This document shows positions 47,940 through 57,604 of a stretch of 64,000 nucleotides of DNA, in pieces. Numbering within the stretch: the stretch's first letter is position 1; each line of letters begins with the position of its first letter. Source of the stretch: Mycolicibacterium confluentis (GTDB taxonomy: Bacteria; Actinomycetota; Actinomycetes; Mycobacteriales; Mycobacteriaceae); assembly GCF_010729895.1 (NCBI RefSeq), contig NZ_AP022612.1, positions 3,596,001-3,660,000 of the forward strand. The letters are read 5' to 3'. Below the pieces are notes generated by a model. It was not told the DNA's origin. It saw only the letters and a list, made by a program, of their open reading frames with translations, and made no database searches. A program made the position numbers and the translations under genes.

Positions 47940-49424
47940 CTACTGCGGCGGCACCTCACCGGAGGCCAACCGCTTCCCCAGCACCGAGTTCCGCCGCGAG
48001 TAGGCGAAGTAGATGACCACGCCGAGCGCCATCCAGATCAGGAAGCGAATCCAGGTCAGCGCGGTCAGGTTGAGCATCAGCCACAGGCAGGCCACGATCG
48101 AGATGATGGGCAGCACCGGCACCCACGGCACCCGGAACCCGCGCTTGAGATCGGGCCTGGTCCGACGCAGCACGATCACGCCGGCCGACACGAGCACGAA
48201 CGCGAACAGCGTCCCGACGTTGACCATCTCCTCGAGCTTGTCGATCGGGAACACCGATGCGGCGACCGCGATCAGGACCGCCACGATCACGGTGATGCGC
48301 ACCGGGGTTCCGTGCGGGCCGGTCTTGGCCAACTGCCGCGGCAGCAGGCCATCCCGCGCCATCGCGAAGATCACGCGCGACTGGCCGAGCACCAGCACCA
48401 TGACGACGGTGGTCAACCCGGCGAGCGCGCCGATCGAGATCACCGTGGCCGCCCAGTCCACGCCATTGGCGGCGAACGCCGTCGCCAGGTTGGCCTGCCC
48501 GTGCTCCCCCGACTTCAACTCGGTGTAGGGCACCATCCCGGTCAGCACCACCGACACGGCGACGTAGAAGACCGTGACGATGGCCAGCGTCGCCAGGATG
48601 CCCCGGGCCACGTCACGTTGCGGGTTCTTGGTCTCCTCAGCGGTCGTCGCGACGACGTCGAAGCCGATGAACGCGAAGAACACGATCGACGCGCCGGCCA
48701 ACAGCCCGTACCAGCCGTAGTGGCTGCTCTCGGCCCCGGTCAGCAGTGAGAACAGCGACTGGTTGACACCCGAACCGGACTCCCCGCCTGCCTCCGCGGG
48801 CGGGATGAATGGCGTGTAGTTGGCGGCCTTGATGTAGAACGCGCCGACCACCACGACGAGCAGCACCACCGCGACCTTGATCGCGGTGACGGCGGCCGAG
48901 AAGTTCGATGACAGCTTGGTGCCCAGTCCCAGCAGCGTCGCGACCACCGCCACGATCAGCAGCGCGCCCCAGTCCACGTTCACGGGACCCACCGGGGTGA
49001 CGCCGCCCGAGAAACCGAACACCGTGCCCAGATACGACGACCATCCCTTGGCCACCACGGCCGCACCGATCGCGAACTCGAGAATCAGATCCCATCCGAT
49101 GATCCACGCGACAAACTCACCGAAGGTCGCATAGGAGAACGTGTAGGCACTGCCCGCAACGGGCAGCGTGGAGGCGAATTCGGCGTAGCACAGCGCCGCC
49201 AGCCCGCACGTCACGGCGGCAAGGAGGAACGACACGGAGATGGCCGGTCCCGTGATGTTGCCAGCGGTGGACGCGGTGACCGTGAAGATGCCCGCGCCGA
49301 CAACCACGGCGACACCAAAAACTGTGAGATCCCACCAGCTCAGATCACGGCGAAGCCGGGTACCCGGTTCGTCGGTGTCCGCGATCGACTGCTCGACAGA
49401 CTTTGTTCGCCAGCGCGTCGTCAC
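47940..49424 (-). CDS. APC-family amino acid permease (Rv3253c-like)
   Basis: A 494-residue transporter with about twelve transmembrane helices and the APC family start region (WWDLTVFGVAVVVGAGIFTVTA), a GIF/TM1 motif, and the cationic-amino-acid-transporter-like TTAEETKNPQRDVARGIL. The substrate is a cationic or neutral amino acid or amine, not fixed by the sequence. The GTG at 49424 has AGAGGTGA upstream. It is not in the same unit as alkB since the alkB promoter region lies between. Confidence 0.9.
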   Translation of the reverse strand: MTTRWRTKSVEQSIADTDEPGTRLRRDLSWWDLTVFGVAVVVGAGIFTVTASTAGNITGPAISVSFLLAAVTCGLAALCYAEFASTLPVAGSAYTFSYATFGEFVAWIIGWDLILEFAIGAAVVAKGWSSYLGTVFGFSGGVTPVGPVNVDWGALLIVAVVATLLGLGTKLSSNFSAAVTAIKVAVVLLVVVVGAFYIKAANYTPFIPPAEAGGESGSGVNQSLFSLLTGAESSHYGWYGLLAGASIVFFAFIGFDVVATTAEETKNPQRDVARGILATLAIVTVFYVAVSVVLTGMVPYTELKSGEHGQANLATAFAANGVDWAATVISIGALAGLTTVVMVLVLGQSRVIFAMARDGLLPRQLAKTGPHGTPVRITVIVAVLIAVAASVFPIDKLEEMVNVGTLFAFVLVSAGVIVLRRTRPDLKRGFRVPWVPVLPIISIVACLWLMLNLTALTWIRFLIWMALGVVIYFAYSRRNSVLGKRLASGEVPPQ

Positions 49425-49484
49425 AGGTTCGTCACCTCTCGAATTGGCCCGGTTTCGGCAATCTACCCACTACGGTGGCCATCG

Positions 49485-50870
49485 ATGACCAGGACACCCA
49501 AACTCCAGCCGAAGCATGTAGTGATCATCGGCGGGAGCATCGCCGGACTGTGCGCCGCCCGTGTCCTGTCCGACCACTGCGATCGCGTGACACTCTTCGA
49601 ACGCGACGAACTGCCCGACCAACCCGTCAACCGCAGCGCGATCCCGCAGGGCCAGCATGTGCATCTGCTGATGGCGCGCGGCGGCGAGGAACTCGAGAAG
49701 CTGTTCCCAGGAATCCTCGACGAGATGGTGGCCGCGGGCGTGCCCGTCGTGCGCAACGATCCCGACTCGATCCACTTCTCGGCGGCCGGCCACGTGCTCG
49801 GCACCGGCAGGACCCTGGAGTCGACGTACACCGCCTACGTGCCCAGCCGTGCTCAGCTGGAATGGCAGATCCGCCGCCGCGCCACCGAGCTGCCCCAGGT
49901 CGAACTCGTCAACCGCGGCGTGGCCCATCCGCGGTTCGACCAGGCCGCCGGTCGGGTCACGGGTGTCGTGCTCGACGACGGTGAGACCATCGACGCCGAT
50001 CTTGTGGTGGACGCCTCCGGCCGCGGCAGCCGACTTCCGGTGTGGTTGCAGGAGTGGGGTTTCGAACGTCCTCGTGAAGACTCCGTCAAGATCGGCGTCA
50101 CCTACGCCTCGCATCGCGTGCGCATCCCCGACGGCATGATGTCCGAGAAGATGGTCCTGATGAGCGCCGGCCACGACCGACCGCTCGGCATGGGCATGCT
50201 GTTCCACGAGGACGGCGTCTGGACCGTGACGGCCTTCGGTGTGGGTAAGGCCGAACCGCCCAAGGACCTCGATGGCATCCACGAATTGGCGGACACGGTG
50301 CTGCCACCGCACATCAGCACTGCGCTGCGCGCCGGAGAACCGGTGGGCGAGATGAACTTTCACCGCTACCCCGTCAGCAGGTGGCGGCGCTACGACAAAC
50401 TCGACCGCATGCCCGAGGGCATCTTCCCCTTCGGCGATGCCGTGGTCAGCATGAACCCGACCTACGGGCAGGGAGTCACCCTGAGCACCATTCAAGCCGC
50501 GAACCTGCGGTCCGTGCTCGCCAGCGGCGGCGATGTGGTCAACAGATTGGCGCGCAGCACCGCGCGGAGCACGTTCCCGGTGTGGACCATGAACGCCGTC
50601 GCCGACTACGTCGGCCACAATGCCGAGGGTGAGCATCCGCGCTGGTACGGGCCGATGTTCGGGCTGTTCGACCAGTTCCTCGGCGCTGCCGAGACCGATC
50701 CCGTTCTCGCCGAGTGGTTCCTGCGGCGCACCAGCCTGCTCGACAGCCTCTACCTGCGCCCGTCTCCCCGACTGGTGGGGCGTGCGGTGCGGCACAACAT
50801 GCGCGCGTGGATGGCCGAGCGCCGCAATCGACCCGCAGACGTGCCCGTCGCCGTCGCCGACGGCGGCTAG
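49485..50870 (+). CDS. FAD-binding monooxygenase-like protein (Rv3254-like)
   Basis: A 461-residue flavoprotein of the PHBH/geranylgeranyl reductase-like group. The FAD-binding GGSIAGLCAARVL (about 16-28) is followed by ERDELPDQP, an internal VDASGRGSRLPVWL and the second FAD site FGDAVVSMNPTYGQG. The substrate is unknown; many relatives hydroxylate aromatic or isoprenoid compounds. Its stop codon shares CTAG with that of the convergent manA. It is divergent from the permease with a 60-nt gap. Confidence 0.87.
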   Translation: MTRTPKLQPKHVVIIGGSIAGLCAARVLSDHCDRVTLFERDELPDQPVNRSAIPQGQHVHLLMARGGEELEKLFPGILDEMVAAGVPVVRNDPDSIHFSAAGHVLGTGRTLESTYTAYVPSRAQLEWQIRRRATELPQVELVNRGVAHPRFDQAAGRVTGVVLDDGETIDADLVVDASGRGSRLPVWLQEWGFERPREDSVKIGVTYASHRVRIPDGMMSEKMVLMSAGHDRPLGMGMLFHEDGVWTVTAFGVGKAEPPKDLDGIHELADTVLPPHISTALRAGEPVGEMNFHRYPVSRWRRYDKLDRMPEGIFPFGDAVVSMNPTYGQGVTLSTIQAANLRSVLASGGDVVNRLARSTARSTFPVWTMNAVADYVGHNAEGEHPRWYGPMFGLFDQFLGAAETDPVLAEWFLRRTSLLDSLYLRPSPRLVGRAVRHNMRAWMAERRNRPADVPVAVADGG

Positions 50871-52093
50871 ATCCCCACCGTCGCGCGGAACAGCGTCGCG
50901 GCGCGGGCGGCAACCAGCCGGATGGGTCCCTCGTCCGCCGACACCCAAGCCGCAGAGCCACGTTCGAGCGTCAACTCACCCGACTTGGCGACCACGTCCA
51001 CTTCGCCCTGCGAGCAGATGAGGATCTGTGGGCCCTCGTGCGGGCAGGGAGCATCCACCTCGTGTCCGAGGTCGGCGCCGTCGAGGTGCAGGACTGACAC
51101 CGCGAACTCATCGGCCGGGGTCAGATAGCTGCACTCGATCCCATCCCGCTCGATTCCAGGATGCAGATCGTCGGCAGTGGCCGGAGTGAAGTTCAGTACG
51201 CGCAGCAGTTCCGGGACGTCGACGTGCTTGGGCGTCAATCCACCGCGAAGGACGTTGTCCGAGTTGGCCATCACCTCAACACCCACGCCCCGCAGATAAC
51301 TGTGCAGATTGCCCGCCGGCAGGTAGATGGCCTCACCGGCTTCGAGGTGGACGCAGTTCAGCAGCAGCGCCGCAAGCACCCCGGCGTCTCCGGGATACCG
51401 TTCACCGAGTTCCAGGATCGCTCTGGCCTCGGCGACGAATTCCGTTGCGCCCGACTGGACGTAGTTGATCGCACCCTCGAGGACCGCAGGCACCAGGACG
51501 TCGAGTTCGGGCTGCGGCAGCGTGATCCAGGTGGTGAACAGTGCGCGCAGGCCGTCGGACTCGGCACCCCCGGACAGAAGCGCCACGTACGGATCGAGTT
51601 CGGAGACCGCCAGTGCGCGCAGCAGTTCGATGGTCTGGGCCGCCGGCCGGAAACCTGCCATCGCGTCGAAAGGCTCAAGGGCGATCAGGATCTCGGGTTT
51701 GTGGCTTCGGTCGCGGTAATTGCGCACGGGCGAGTTGACCGGCACGCCGAGCCGGTCCTCACGGGCGAACCCCTCGACGGCCTGTTCGGTGCTCGGATGC
51801 GCCTGCAGCGACAGCGGTTCATCGGCGGCCAGCACCTTCACCAGAAAGGGCAGCACATCGCCGAAGCGCGACCGCACCGCGGACCCGAGTTGTCCCTCCG
51901 GGTCCGCACGCAGCGCATCCAACAGGCTGTGCTCTCCGTCGGGTGTCTGCACCCAGGCCGGGTCGGCCGGATGCGCACCCAGCCACAGTTCGGCCTCAGG
52001 ATGGGGCGCCGGCACCGGCCGGCCCGTGAAGTCCGCGATTGCGGTTCTCGATCCCCATGCGTATGTCCGTATCGCCCCGCGCAACAGGTCCAC
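50867..52093 (-). CDS. manA: Mannose-6-phosphate isomerase (type I)
   Basis: A 408-residue zinc enzyme that interconverts fructose-6-phosphate and mannose-6-phosphate, feeding GDP-mannose and mannolipid synthesis. It has AELWLGAHPADPA and the zinc site LQAHPSTEQA, with further ligands in the cupin core and DAPCPHEGPQILI near the end. The GTG at 52093 is the family start. It lies downstream of the SIS gene and manB in the same direction (41-nt gap). Confidence 0.92.
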   Translation of the reverse strand: MDLLRGAIRTYAWGSRTAIADFTGRPVPAPHPEAELWLGAHPADPAWVQTPDGEHSLLDALRADPEGQLGSAVRSRFGDVLPFLVKVLAADEPLSLQAHPSTEQAVEGFAREDRLGVPVNSPVRNYRDRSHKPEILIALEPFDAMAGFRPAAQTIELLRALAVSELDPYVALLSGGAESDGLRALFTTWITLPQPELDVLVPAVLEGAINYVQSGATEFVAEARAILELGERYPGDAGVLAALLLNCVHLEAGEAIYLPAGNLHSYLRGVGVEVMANSDNVLRGGLTPKHVDVPELLRVLNFTPATADDLHPGIERDGIECSYLTPADEFAVSVLHLDGADLGHEVDAPCPHEGPQILICSQGEVDVVAKSGELTLERGSAAWVSADEGPIRLVAARAATLFRATVGI

Positions 52094-52134
52094 TACTCGA
52101 TCCCCTGTGTCTTCTCAGTCCCCATCTGGTGTCC

Positions 52135-53217
52135 TCAGCCCCCAGCCAGACGCAGATACACGGCTGCCATCTCCAGCCGAACGGCGAGCGTAGCCAGCTG
52201 CTGTTCTGGTCTGCCATGGGCCAGTGCGGTGGGATCGCCAGCCAGGTCCGGCACGTCCTGTGCGCCGACGACGTCGACGTCGTCGAATCCCGCGACCCGG
52301 GCGACCACGGCCGACCGCTCCGCGCCCAGCGTCAGCGCCACGATCCGCAGACGCGCGGGCAGCGGCCCGTCGAGTTCCTCGTCGTGGAACAAGGCGTCGA
52401 CGGGGTCGGCGCCGCCGCCCGTCGCCGCGGCCGAACGCAGTGCCACCAACCCATCCGCGAGTCCACCGGAAGCCACCGGTTCTCCCGTCACCCGCAGGAA
52501 GAACGAAGCGGCGTGGCGGGCCAGCGCCAACGTCGCAGGACTGTCGCCCACGAACGCCGTACCGCGGCCGCCGATCCGATCCGCAAGGGACTTCGCGGCG
52601 TTGGTGACGATCTCTCGCGCCGCGCTGTTGCGCAGCGCTTCTGCGTCCAAGTCGTCGGCCAGCGCCGCGAGATCGACATGGACGGCGGGGTCGACGGCCT
52701 GGGCGATGGCCAGGCCCGCGGCCAGATACCGGCACAGGCCGAACTCGTCAGGTACCCAGACGCGCGGGGACAGCGCCACCGCGCGCCCGGCGGATGCGTC
52801 CCGAAGCGGCCCCTCCGCGGGCGCGACGACGACCACCCGGGCGCCGCGACGCACGCCTGTCGCGGCGGCCGCGACCAGCACCGGGTCCGCGGGGTCGTCA
52901 CCGGCTACCACCAGCACATCGAGGGGTCCGATCCACGGCGGCACCTCGTACACAGGCACGATCGGCTCGGCGGTGACACCGGCGAGGACGGCCGCAAGCA
53001 TCACCCCCGCAGACTCAGCGGTGCCGCGGCCCGAGACCCAGATCAGGGAGCGGGGGCGCTCGCCGCGCAGTGGATCGAGCACGCCCTCCTCGACGGCCGC
53101 GGCAGTCGCCCGCACCTGAGCACCCGCCATCGACGCCGCACGCAGCAGACCGTCGCGGTCGGCGGCGATCAGGCCGGATGCGTCGTCGAGGTCGACGGAG
53201 GCGCGGGTGGCGTTCAC
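52135..53217 (-). CDS. SIS-domain (phosphomannose isomerase-like) protein (Rv3256c/TobH-like)
   Basis: A 360-residue protein of the bifunctional phosphoglucose/phosphomannose isomerase C-terminal type. It has a sugar isomerase-like N part (SLIWVSGRGTAESAG) and a C-terminal core (AALRSAAATGGGADPVDALFHDEELDG). Clear catalytic residues are not visible. The GTG start overlaps the manB stop by 4 nt. Sitting between manB and manA, it presumably serves mannose metabolism, but this is inference. Confidence 0.75.
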   Translation of the reverse strand: MNATRASVDLDDASGLIAADRDGLLRAASMAGAQVRATAAAVEEGVLDPLRGERPRSLIWVSGRGTAESAGVMLAAVLAGVTAEPIVPVYEVPPWIGPLDVLVVAGDDPADPVLVAAAATGVRRGARVVVVAPAEGPLRDASAGRAVALSPRVWVPDEFGLCRYLAAGLAIAQAVDPAVHVDLAALADDLDAEALRNSAAREIVTNAAKSLADRIGGRGTAFVGDSPATLALARHAASFFLRVTGEPVASGGLADGLVALRSAAATGGGADPVDALFHDEELDGPLPARLRIVALTLGAERSAVVARVAGFDDVDVVGAQDVPDLAGDPTALAHGRPEQQLATLAVRLEMAAVYLRLAGG

Positions 53218-54620
53218 GGAACCGCCTCAGCCGCTGACTCGAGTGCCGCGATTTCGGCGTCCACGTCGCTGACGATCGCGGCGACCTCGTCGGCAGTGCG
53301 GGCTTCGACGTTGAGGCGCAGCAGCGGTTCGGTGTTGGAGGTGCGCAGGTTGAACCAGGCCCCTTCTCCGAGATCGACTGTCACACCATCGAGATGGTCG
53401 ATCGACTGGATGCGCGTGCCGAACGTCGTGAGCACCGCCTCCACGCAGGCGGGCGCATCGCGGACGGTGAAGTTGATCTCGCCGGAAGCCTCGTAGCGCT
53501 GGTAGTCGGCGGTCAGCTCCGACAGCGGGCGATCTGAACGTCCAAGCGCAGCAAGGACATACAGTGCCGCAAGCATGCCGGAGTCGGCACCCCAGAAGTC
53601 CCGGAAGTAGTAATGCGCGGAATGCTCCCCACCGAATATCGCCCCGGTCTCGGCCATCAGCGCCTTGATGTAGGAGTGGCCGACGCGCGAACGGACCGGT
53701 GTGCCACCACGTTCGACGATCAGTTCGGGCACTGCCCGCGACGTGATCAGGTTGTGGATGACCGTGGCGCCGATCTCGCGGCCGAGTTCACCCGCGGCCA
53801 CCAGGGCCGTGACCGCCGAGGGCGACACCGGGCGGCCCCGTTCGTCGACGACGAAGCACCGGTCCGCGTCCCCGTCGAACGCCAGGCCGATGTCGGCACC
53901 CTGAGCGACGACGAACCCTTGGAGATCGACCAGGTTCGCGGGGTCCAAGGGGTTGGCCTCGTGATTGGGGAACGTGCCATCGAGTTCGAAGTAGAGCGGC
54001 AGCACGGTGAGCGCGTCGATCGCGTCGAGCGTGGCCGGCACGGTGTGGCCCGCCATACCGTTGCCCGCGTCCACCGCCACCCGCAGGGGGCGCAGTCCGG
54101 TGACGTCGACGATCGAGCGCAGGAACGCGCTGTAGTCGGCGAGCACGTCGCGGTCGGAGACCGTTCCCGCGGGCCCGTCGTACCCCAGCACGCCGGCGAT
54201 GAGGTCGTCGCGGATGGCGGCAAGCCCGGTGTCCTGCCCGACCGGCTTGGCCCCCGCGCGGCACAGCTTGATGCCGTTGTATGCGGCCGGGTTGTGGCTC
54301 GCGGTGAACATCGCGCCCGGACAGTCCAGCAGCCCGGAGGCGAAGTAGAGCTGATCGGTGGATGCCAGTCCGATCCGCACGACGTCCAGACCCTGCCCCA
54401 TGACTCCGTCGGCGAACGCCGCGGCCAACTCGGGCGAACTCGCCCGCATGTCGTATCCGATCACGACCTGAGTGGAGTCACCCCGCACCAACCGCGCGAA
54501 TGCCGCGCCGACCGCACCCACGAACTCCGCGTTCAGCTGTTCCCCCACCAGCCCCCGAACGTCGTACGCCTTGATGACGCTGTTGACCGCGTCCGCGGCG
54601 AAACCGGGGGAACCCGACAT
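53214..54620 (-). CDS. manB: Phosphomannomutase/phosphoglucomutase
   Basis: A 468-residue alpha-phosphohexomutase converting mannose-6-phosphate to mannose-1-phosphate for GDP-mannose, lipoarabinomannan and PIM synthesis. The catalytic phospho-serine is in MFTASHNPAAYNG, the metal loop is AFDGDADRCFVVD, the sugar loop is FGGEHSAHYYF, and the phosphate-binding RTSNTEPLLRL closes it. ATG 54620 has AGGAG 6-7 nt upstream. Next comes the coupled SIS gene. Confidence 0.93.
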   Translation of the reverse strand: MSGSPGFAADAVNSVIKAYDVRGLVGEQLNAEFVGAVGAAFARLVRGDSTQVVIGYDMRASSPELAAAFADGVMGQGLDVVRIGLASTDQLYFASGLLDCPGAMFTASHNPAAYNGIKLCRAGAKPVGQDTGLAAIRDDLIAGVLGYDGPAGTVSDRDVLADYSAFLRSIVDVTGLRPLRVAVDAGNGMAGHTVPATLDAIDALTVLPLYFELDGTFPNHEANPLDPANLVDLQGFVVAQGADIGLAFDGDADRCFVVDERGRPVSPSAVTALVAAGELGREIGATVIHNLITSRAVPELIVERGGTPVRSRVGHSYIKALMAETGAIFGGEHSAHYYFRDFWGADSGMLAALYVLAALGRSDRPLSELTADYQRYEASGEINFTVRDAPACVEAVLTTFGTRIQSIDHLDGVTVDLGEGAWFNLRTSNTEPLLRLNVEARTADEVAAIVSDVDAEIAALESAAEAVP

Positions 54621-54742
54621 GGAGAACTCCTGACAGAACACGACGGCTGTGACGCCGCCTACGAAAACCAGAACGTTGTCTGCCAGCCTAGCGGTCGCGG
54701 CGCAGTGCGACTCGGCTGTCGAATCGCGTGCGGGCCGCGACT

Positions 54743-55177
54743 TCAGTCGCTGGGATCGGGCAGAACGCGCAGGTGTCCACGCCGGCGCCCGACACCGGTC
54801 GCGCGGTGCGGAGGCGGAGCCAGGACGGCTCCGGTGTGCGAGGCGGACTGGTGCCCGGTGGGTTCGGAGAACCCTGCGACGGGCACCGTCCGGGCCGGGG
54901 CTTCGCGTCCTTCGCGGACAGCGTCGGCCAAGGCCACCAGGTCGTCTTCGTCGGGAAAATCGGGCTGCGCTGGCAGGGGTCCCGAATGCCGGACCAACTC
55001 CCACCCCCGGGGCGCGGTGATGCGCCCGGCATGGGAGACGCAGAGATCCCACGAGTGCGGCTCGCGCACAGTGGCCAGCGGCCCCACGACGGCTGTCGAA
55101 TCGGCATAGACGAACGTCAACGTCGCCACCGCATAATGGGGGCACCCGGGCCGGCAGCAGCGACGGGGAACATTCAC
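54743..55177 (-). CDS. DUF3499 small Cys-rich protein (Rv3258c-like)
   Basis: A 144-residue protein with the N-terminal motif RRCCRPGCPHYAVATLTFVYAD and a CVSHAGRITAPRGWEL motif, suggesting metal binding by Cys and His. The C terminus is Pro/Ala-rich and disordered. The DUF3499 family is conserved in actinobacteria near manB and whiB2; its function is unknown. GTG 55177 is the start. It lies 122 nt upstream of manB in the same direction and is divergent from the Rv3259-like gene. Confidence 0.8.
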   Translation of the reverse strand: MNVPRRCCRPGCPHYAVATLTFVYADSTAVVGPLATVREPHSWDLCVSHAGRITAPRGWELVRHSGPLPAQPDFPDEDDLVALADAVREGREAPARTVPVAGFSEPTGHQSASHTGAVLAPPPHRATGVGRRRGHLRVLPDPSD

Positions 55178-55287
55178 TCCGTGAGGCTATCGTGCGGATT
55201 CCGTTCGGTCGCGTCGGACACGCGCACACGACGCGGCGCTGCCGAACCGTTACCCGACCACTTCTGCGCGCCCGATAACATCAGCCG

Positions 55288-55776
55288 ATGGCCGATTCCC
55301 GCAGTTCTGGGCGTAGCCGGTCACGCCGACGATCGACGCGGCATGGCCGGGAAGTGCGCGGTCCGTTGCTGCCACCGACGGTTCCGGGCTGGCGCAGTCG
55401 GGCCGAACGCTTCGACATGGCCGTCCTCGAGGCCTATGAGCCCATCGAGCGCACGTGGCAGGAGCGCCTGACGGCGCTGGACATCGCGGTCGACGAGATT
55501 CCGCGCATCTCACCACGGGATCCCGAGAACGTTCAGTTCCCGCCCGAGGTCATCGCCGACGGCCCGATCGCGCTGGCCAGGCTCATGCCGGCTGGTGTCG
55601 ACGTCCGCGGAAACGCCACCCGCGCGCGAATCGTGTTGTTCCGCAAGCCGATAGAACGTCGCGCCAAGGACACCACTGAACTCGGTGACGTACTGCACGA
55701 GATCCTGGTGGCCCAAGTCGCCACCTATCTGGGGGTGGAACCGTCGGTCATCGACCCGTCTTTCGACGAGGATTGA
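55288..55776 (+). CDS. Metallopeptidase-family (zincin-like) protein with a degenerate motif (Rv3259-like)
   Basis: A 162-residue protein with a basic N terminus (about 1-40) and a domain of the type found in small zincin-like peptidases. The expected HExxH is H137-E138-ILV: Val replaces the second His, and no compensating His is nearby. If it belongs to that family, proteolysis is doubtful. Family members of this kind are common beside whiB2/DUF3499. It starts divergent from the DUF3499 gene and is convergent with whiB2 across 160 nt. Confidence 0.68.
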   Translation: MADSRSSGRSRSRRRSTRHGREVRGPLLPPTVPGWRSRAERFDMAVLEAYEPIERTWQERLTALDIAVDEIPRISPRDPENVQFPPEVIADGPIALARLMPAGVDVRGNATRARIVLFRKPIERRAKDTTELGDVLHEILVAQVATYLGVEPSVIDPSFDED

Positions 55777-55936
55777 CGTCTCGGTCGCTGCACATCGGTC
55801 CTGAACAGCGAAACGCCCGCCTCAGGCGCCACGTTCCGCCGGTGTGAATGGTCACAGCGGGATTCGTGCCGAGACGGGCGAGCAGAAACTGACCCCCAAT
55901 CGACCCGCGATCCGCGGGCCGACCTCTCAAAGTTTG

Positions 55937-56290
55937 CTAGATGATGCCGCGCTTGAGCCGTCGACGCTCACGCTCGGACAGACCGCCCCAGATGCCGAAG
56001 CGTTCATCGTTGGCCAACGCGTACTCGAGGCACGCATCGCGCACCTCGCAGCCCAAGCAGATGCGCTTGGCTTCGCGGGTGGATCCGCCCTTCTCCGGGA
56101 AGAAGGCCTCTGGATCCGTCTGCGCACAGAGCGCCCGCTCCTGCCACTCATCGTCCTCGGTAGCCGGTGCCGACGCGAAATCGTCTGGCACCAAACTCAA
56201 GTGAGGACGGCCCGCCGCGCCCACCGAGACCGAGTCCGTGTTGGTGTGCGGTGCACTTCCCAATGAGCCGTAGAGGTGCTCATAGGACAT
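55937..56290 (-). CDS. whiB2: Transcriptional regulator WhiB2 (WhmD)
   Basis: A 117-residue WhiB protein with Cys55, Cys78, Cys81 and Cys87 for a 4Fe-4S cluster, the GIWGGLSERERRRLKRG turn and DNA-binding tail, and a 50-residue N-terminal extension longer than in WhiB1. WhmD is needed for septation and cell division in M. smegmatis. ATG 56290 is preceded by GAGGAGG at 6 nt. The upstream region is 324 nt and shared with fbiA. Confidence 0.94.
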   Translation of the reverse strand: MSYEHLYGSLGSAPHTNTDSVSVGAAGRPHLSLVPDDFASAPATEDDEWQERALCAQTDPEAFFPEKGGSTREAKRICLGCEVRDACLEYALANDERFGIWGGLSERERRRLKRGII

Positions 56291-56614
56291 GTTCCGCCTC
56301 CTCACCTTTTGTTCGTCAATTCGTGAAATGTCGCCCACTGTTGTTCTGTGGCCATTCCATTCGAACATACGATCGAATCTCGGTCTGCGACACCGGAACC
56401 GGCCGGCCAACCTTGAAATGACACTGATGTGATTAGACACGTGTTAGCTGCTGGGGTCAAGCGCTGAGGTCGAAATTCATACCACCAATTTCCGGGAATT
56501 CGGCGTGGCGTTGCCTGGGCGTGTCGTGTGAGTAATCGCACTGAGATTTCTGCGTGTCAAACGGCACACACCAGTTGGGTGCCAGCTCGGGTACACCGCC
56601 TAGTCTCGTTCGAT
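56291..56614. promoter_or_regulatory. whiB2-fbiA divergent regulatory region
   Basis: This 324-nt stretch has no gene. It contains a perfect palindrome ACACGTGT (56437-56444), a possible regulator site. TAGTCT at 56601-56606 lies 8 nt before the fbiA GTG, the spacing expected for a leaderless transcript. A clear -35 is not visible for either gene. Confidence 0.5.
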
Positions 56615-57604
56615 GTGAGGATCACCGTACTGGTTGGCGGAGTGGGCGGCGCCCGCTTCCTGTTGGGCGTTCAGCGATTGCTGGGCTTGGGGCAGTTTGC
56701 GGACGGCGAATCACCGGCCCATGAACTCACCGCGGTGGTCAACATCGGCGACGACGCCTGGATGCACGGCGTGCGGATCTGCCCGGACCTCGACACCTGC
56801 ATGTACACCCTCGGCGGCGGCATCGACCCCGAGCGGGGCTGGGGGCATCGCAACGAGACCTGGAACGCCAAGGAGGAGCTTGCGGCCTACGGCGTGCAGC
56901 CCGACTGGTTCGGCTTGGGCGACCGCGACCTCGCGACCCACCTGGTACGCACCCAGATGCTGCGGGCCGGGTATCCGCTGTCCGACGTCACCGAAGCGCT
57001 GTGCGTGCGCTGGCAGCCCGGCGCGCGCCTGCTGCCGGCCTCCGACGACCGCTGCGAGACCCACGTCGTGATCACCGACCCCGAGTCCGGAGATCGGCGT
57101 GCCATCCACTTCCAGGAGTGGTGGGTGCGCTACCGGGCAGGAGTGCCCACACACAGCTTCGCGTTCGTCGGCGCAGAGAAGGCCGCGGCCACCACCGCCG
57201 TCAGCGAGGCCATCGCCGACGCCGACGTGGTGTTCCTGGCCCCTTCCAACCCCGTCGTCAGCATCGGCGCAATCCTCGCGATCCCCGGCGTCCGCGGGGC
57301 GCTGCGCTCCACCTCCGCCCCGGTCGTCGGATACTCCCCCATCATCGGCGGAAAGCCGTTGCGCGGTATGGCTGACGAGTGCCTGTCGGTGATCGGCGTC
57401 GAGTCCACCTCTCAGGCGGTCGGAGAGCACTACGGCGCCCGGTCCGGCACCGGCATCCTCGACGGCTGGCTGGTGCACGAGGGCGACCACGCGGCGCTCG
57501 ACGGAGTCACCGTGCGGTCGGTTCCGCTGCTGATGACCAACCCCGACGCCACCGCGGCGATGGTCCGCGCGGGCCTGGAACTCGTCGGTTTGGACGCGCC
57601 GTGA
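56615..57604 (+). CDS. fbiA: F420 biosynthesis phosphoenolpyruvyl/2-phospholactate transferase FbiA (CofD)
   Basis: A 329-residue enzyme that joins the activated lactyl/phosphoenolpyruvyl unit to 7,8-didemethyl-8-hydroxy-5-deazariboflavin to make (dehydro)F420-0. It has [36 protein letters not shown] (substrate loop), [12 protein letters not shown] and [15 protein letters not shown]. The start is GTG 56615, likely leaderless. The stop overlaps the fbiB start (GTGA). Mycobacteria use PEP rather than phospholactate, in my recollection. Confidence 0.93.
   Translation: MRITVLVGGVGGARFLLGVQRLLGLGQFADGESPAHELTAVVNIGDDAWMHGVRICPDLDTCMYTLGGGIDPERGWGHRNETWNAKEELAAYGVQPDWFGLGDRDLATHLVRTQMLRAGYPLSDVTEALCVRWQPGARLLPASDDRCETHVVITDPESGDRRAIHFQEWWVRYRAGVPTHSFAFVGAEKAAATTAVSEAIADADVVFLAPSNPVVSIGAILAIPGVRGALRSTSAPVVGYSPIIGGKPLRGMADECLSVIGVESTSQAVGEHYGARSGTGILDGWLVHEGDHAALDGVTVRSVPLLMTNPDATAAMVRAGLELVGLDAP

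Noticed and set aside
50867..50870. Overlap of the FAD protein and manA stops as a sign of sequencing error
   Set aside because: Both stops share CTAG, a palindrome that is a stop on both strands; both proteins end normally.
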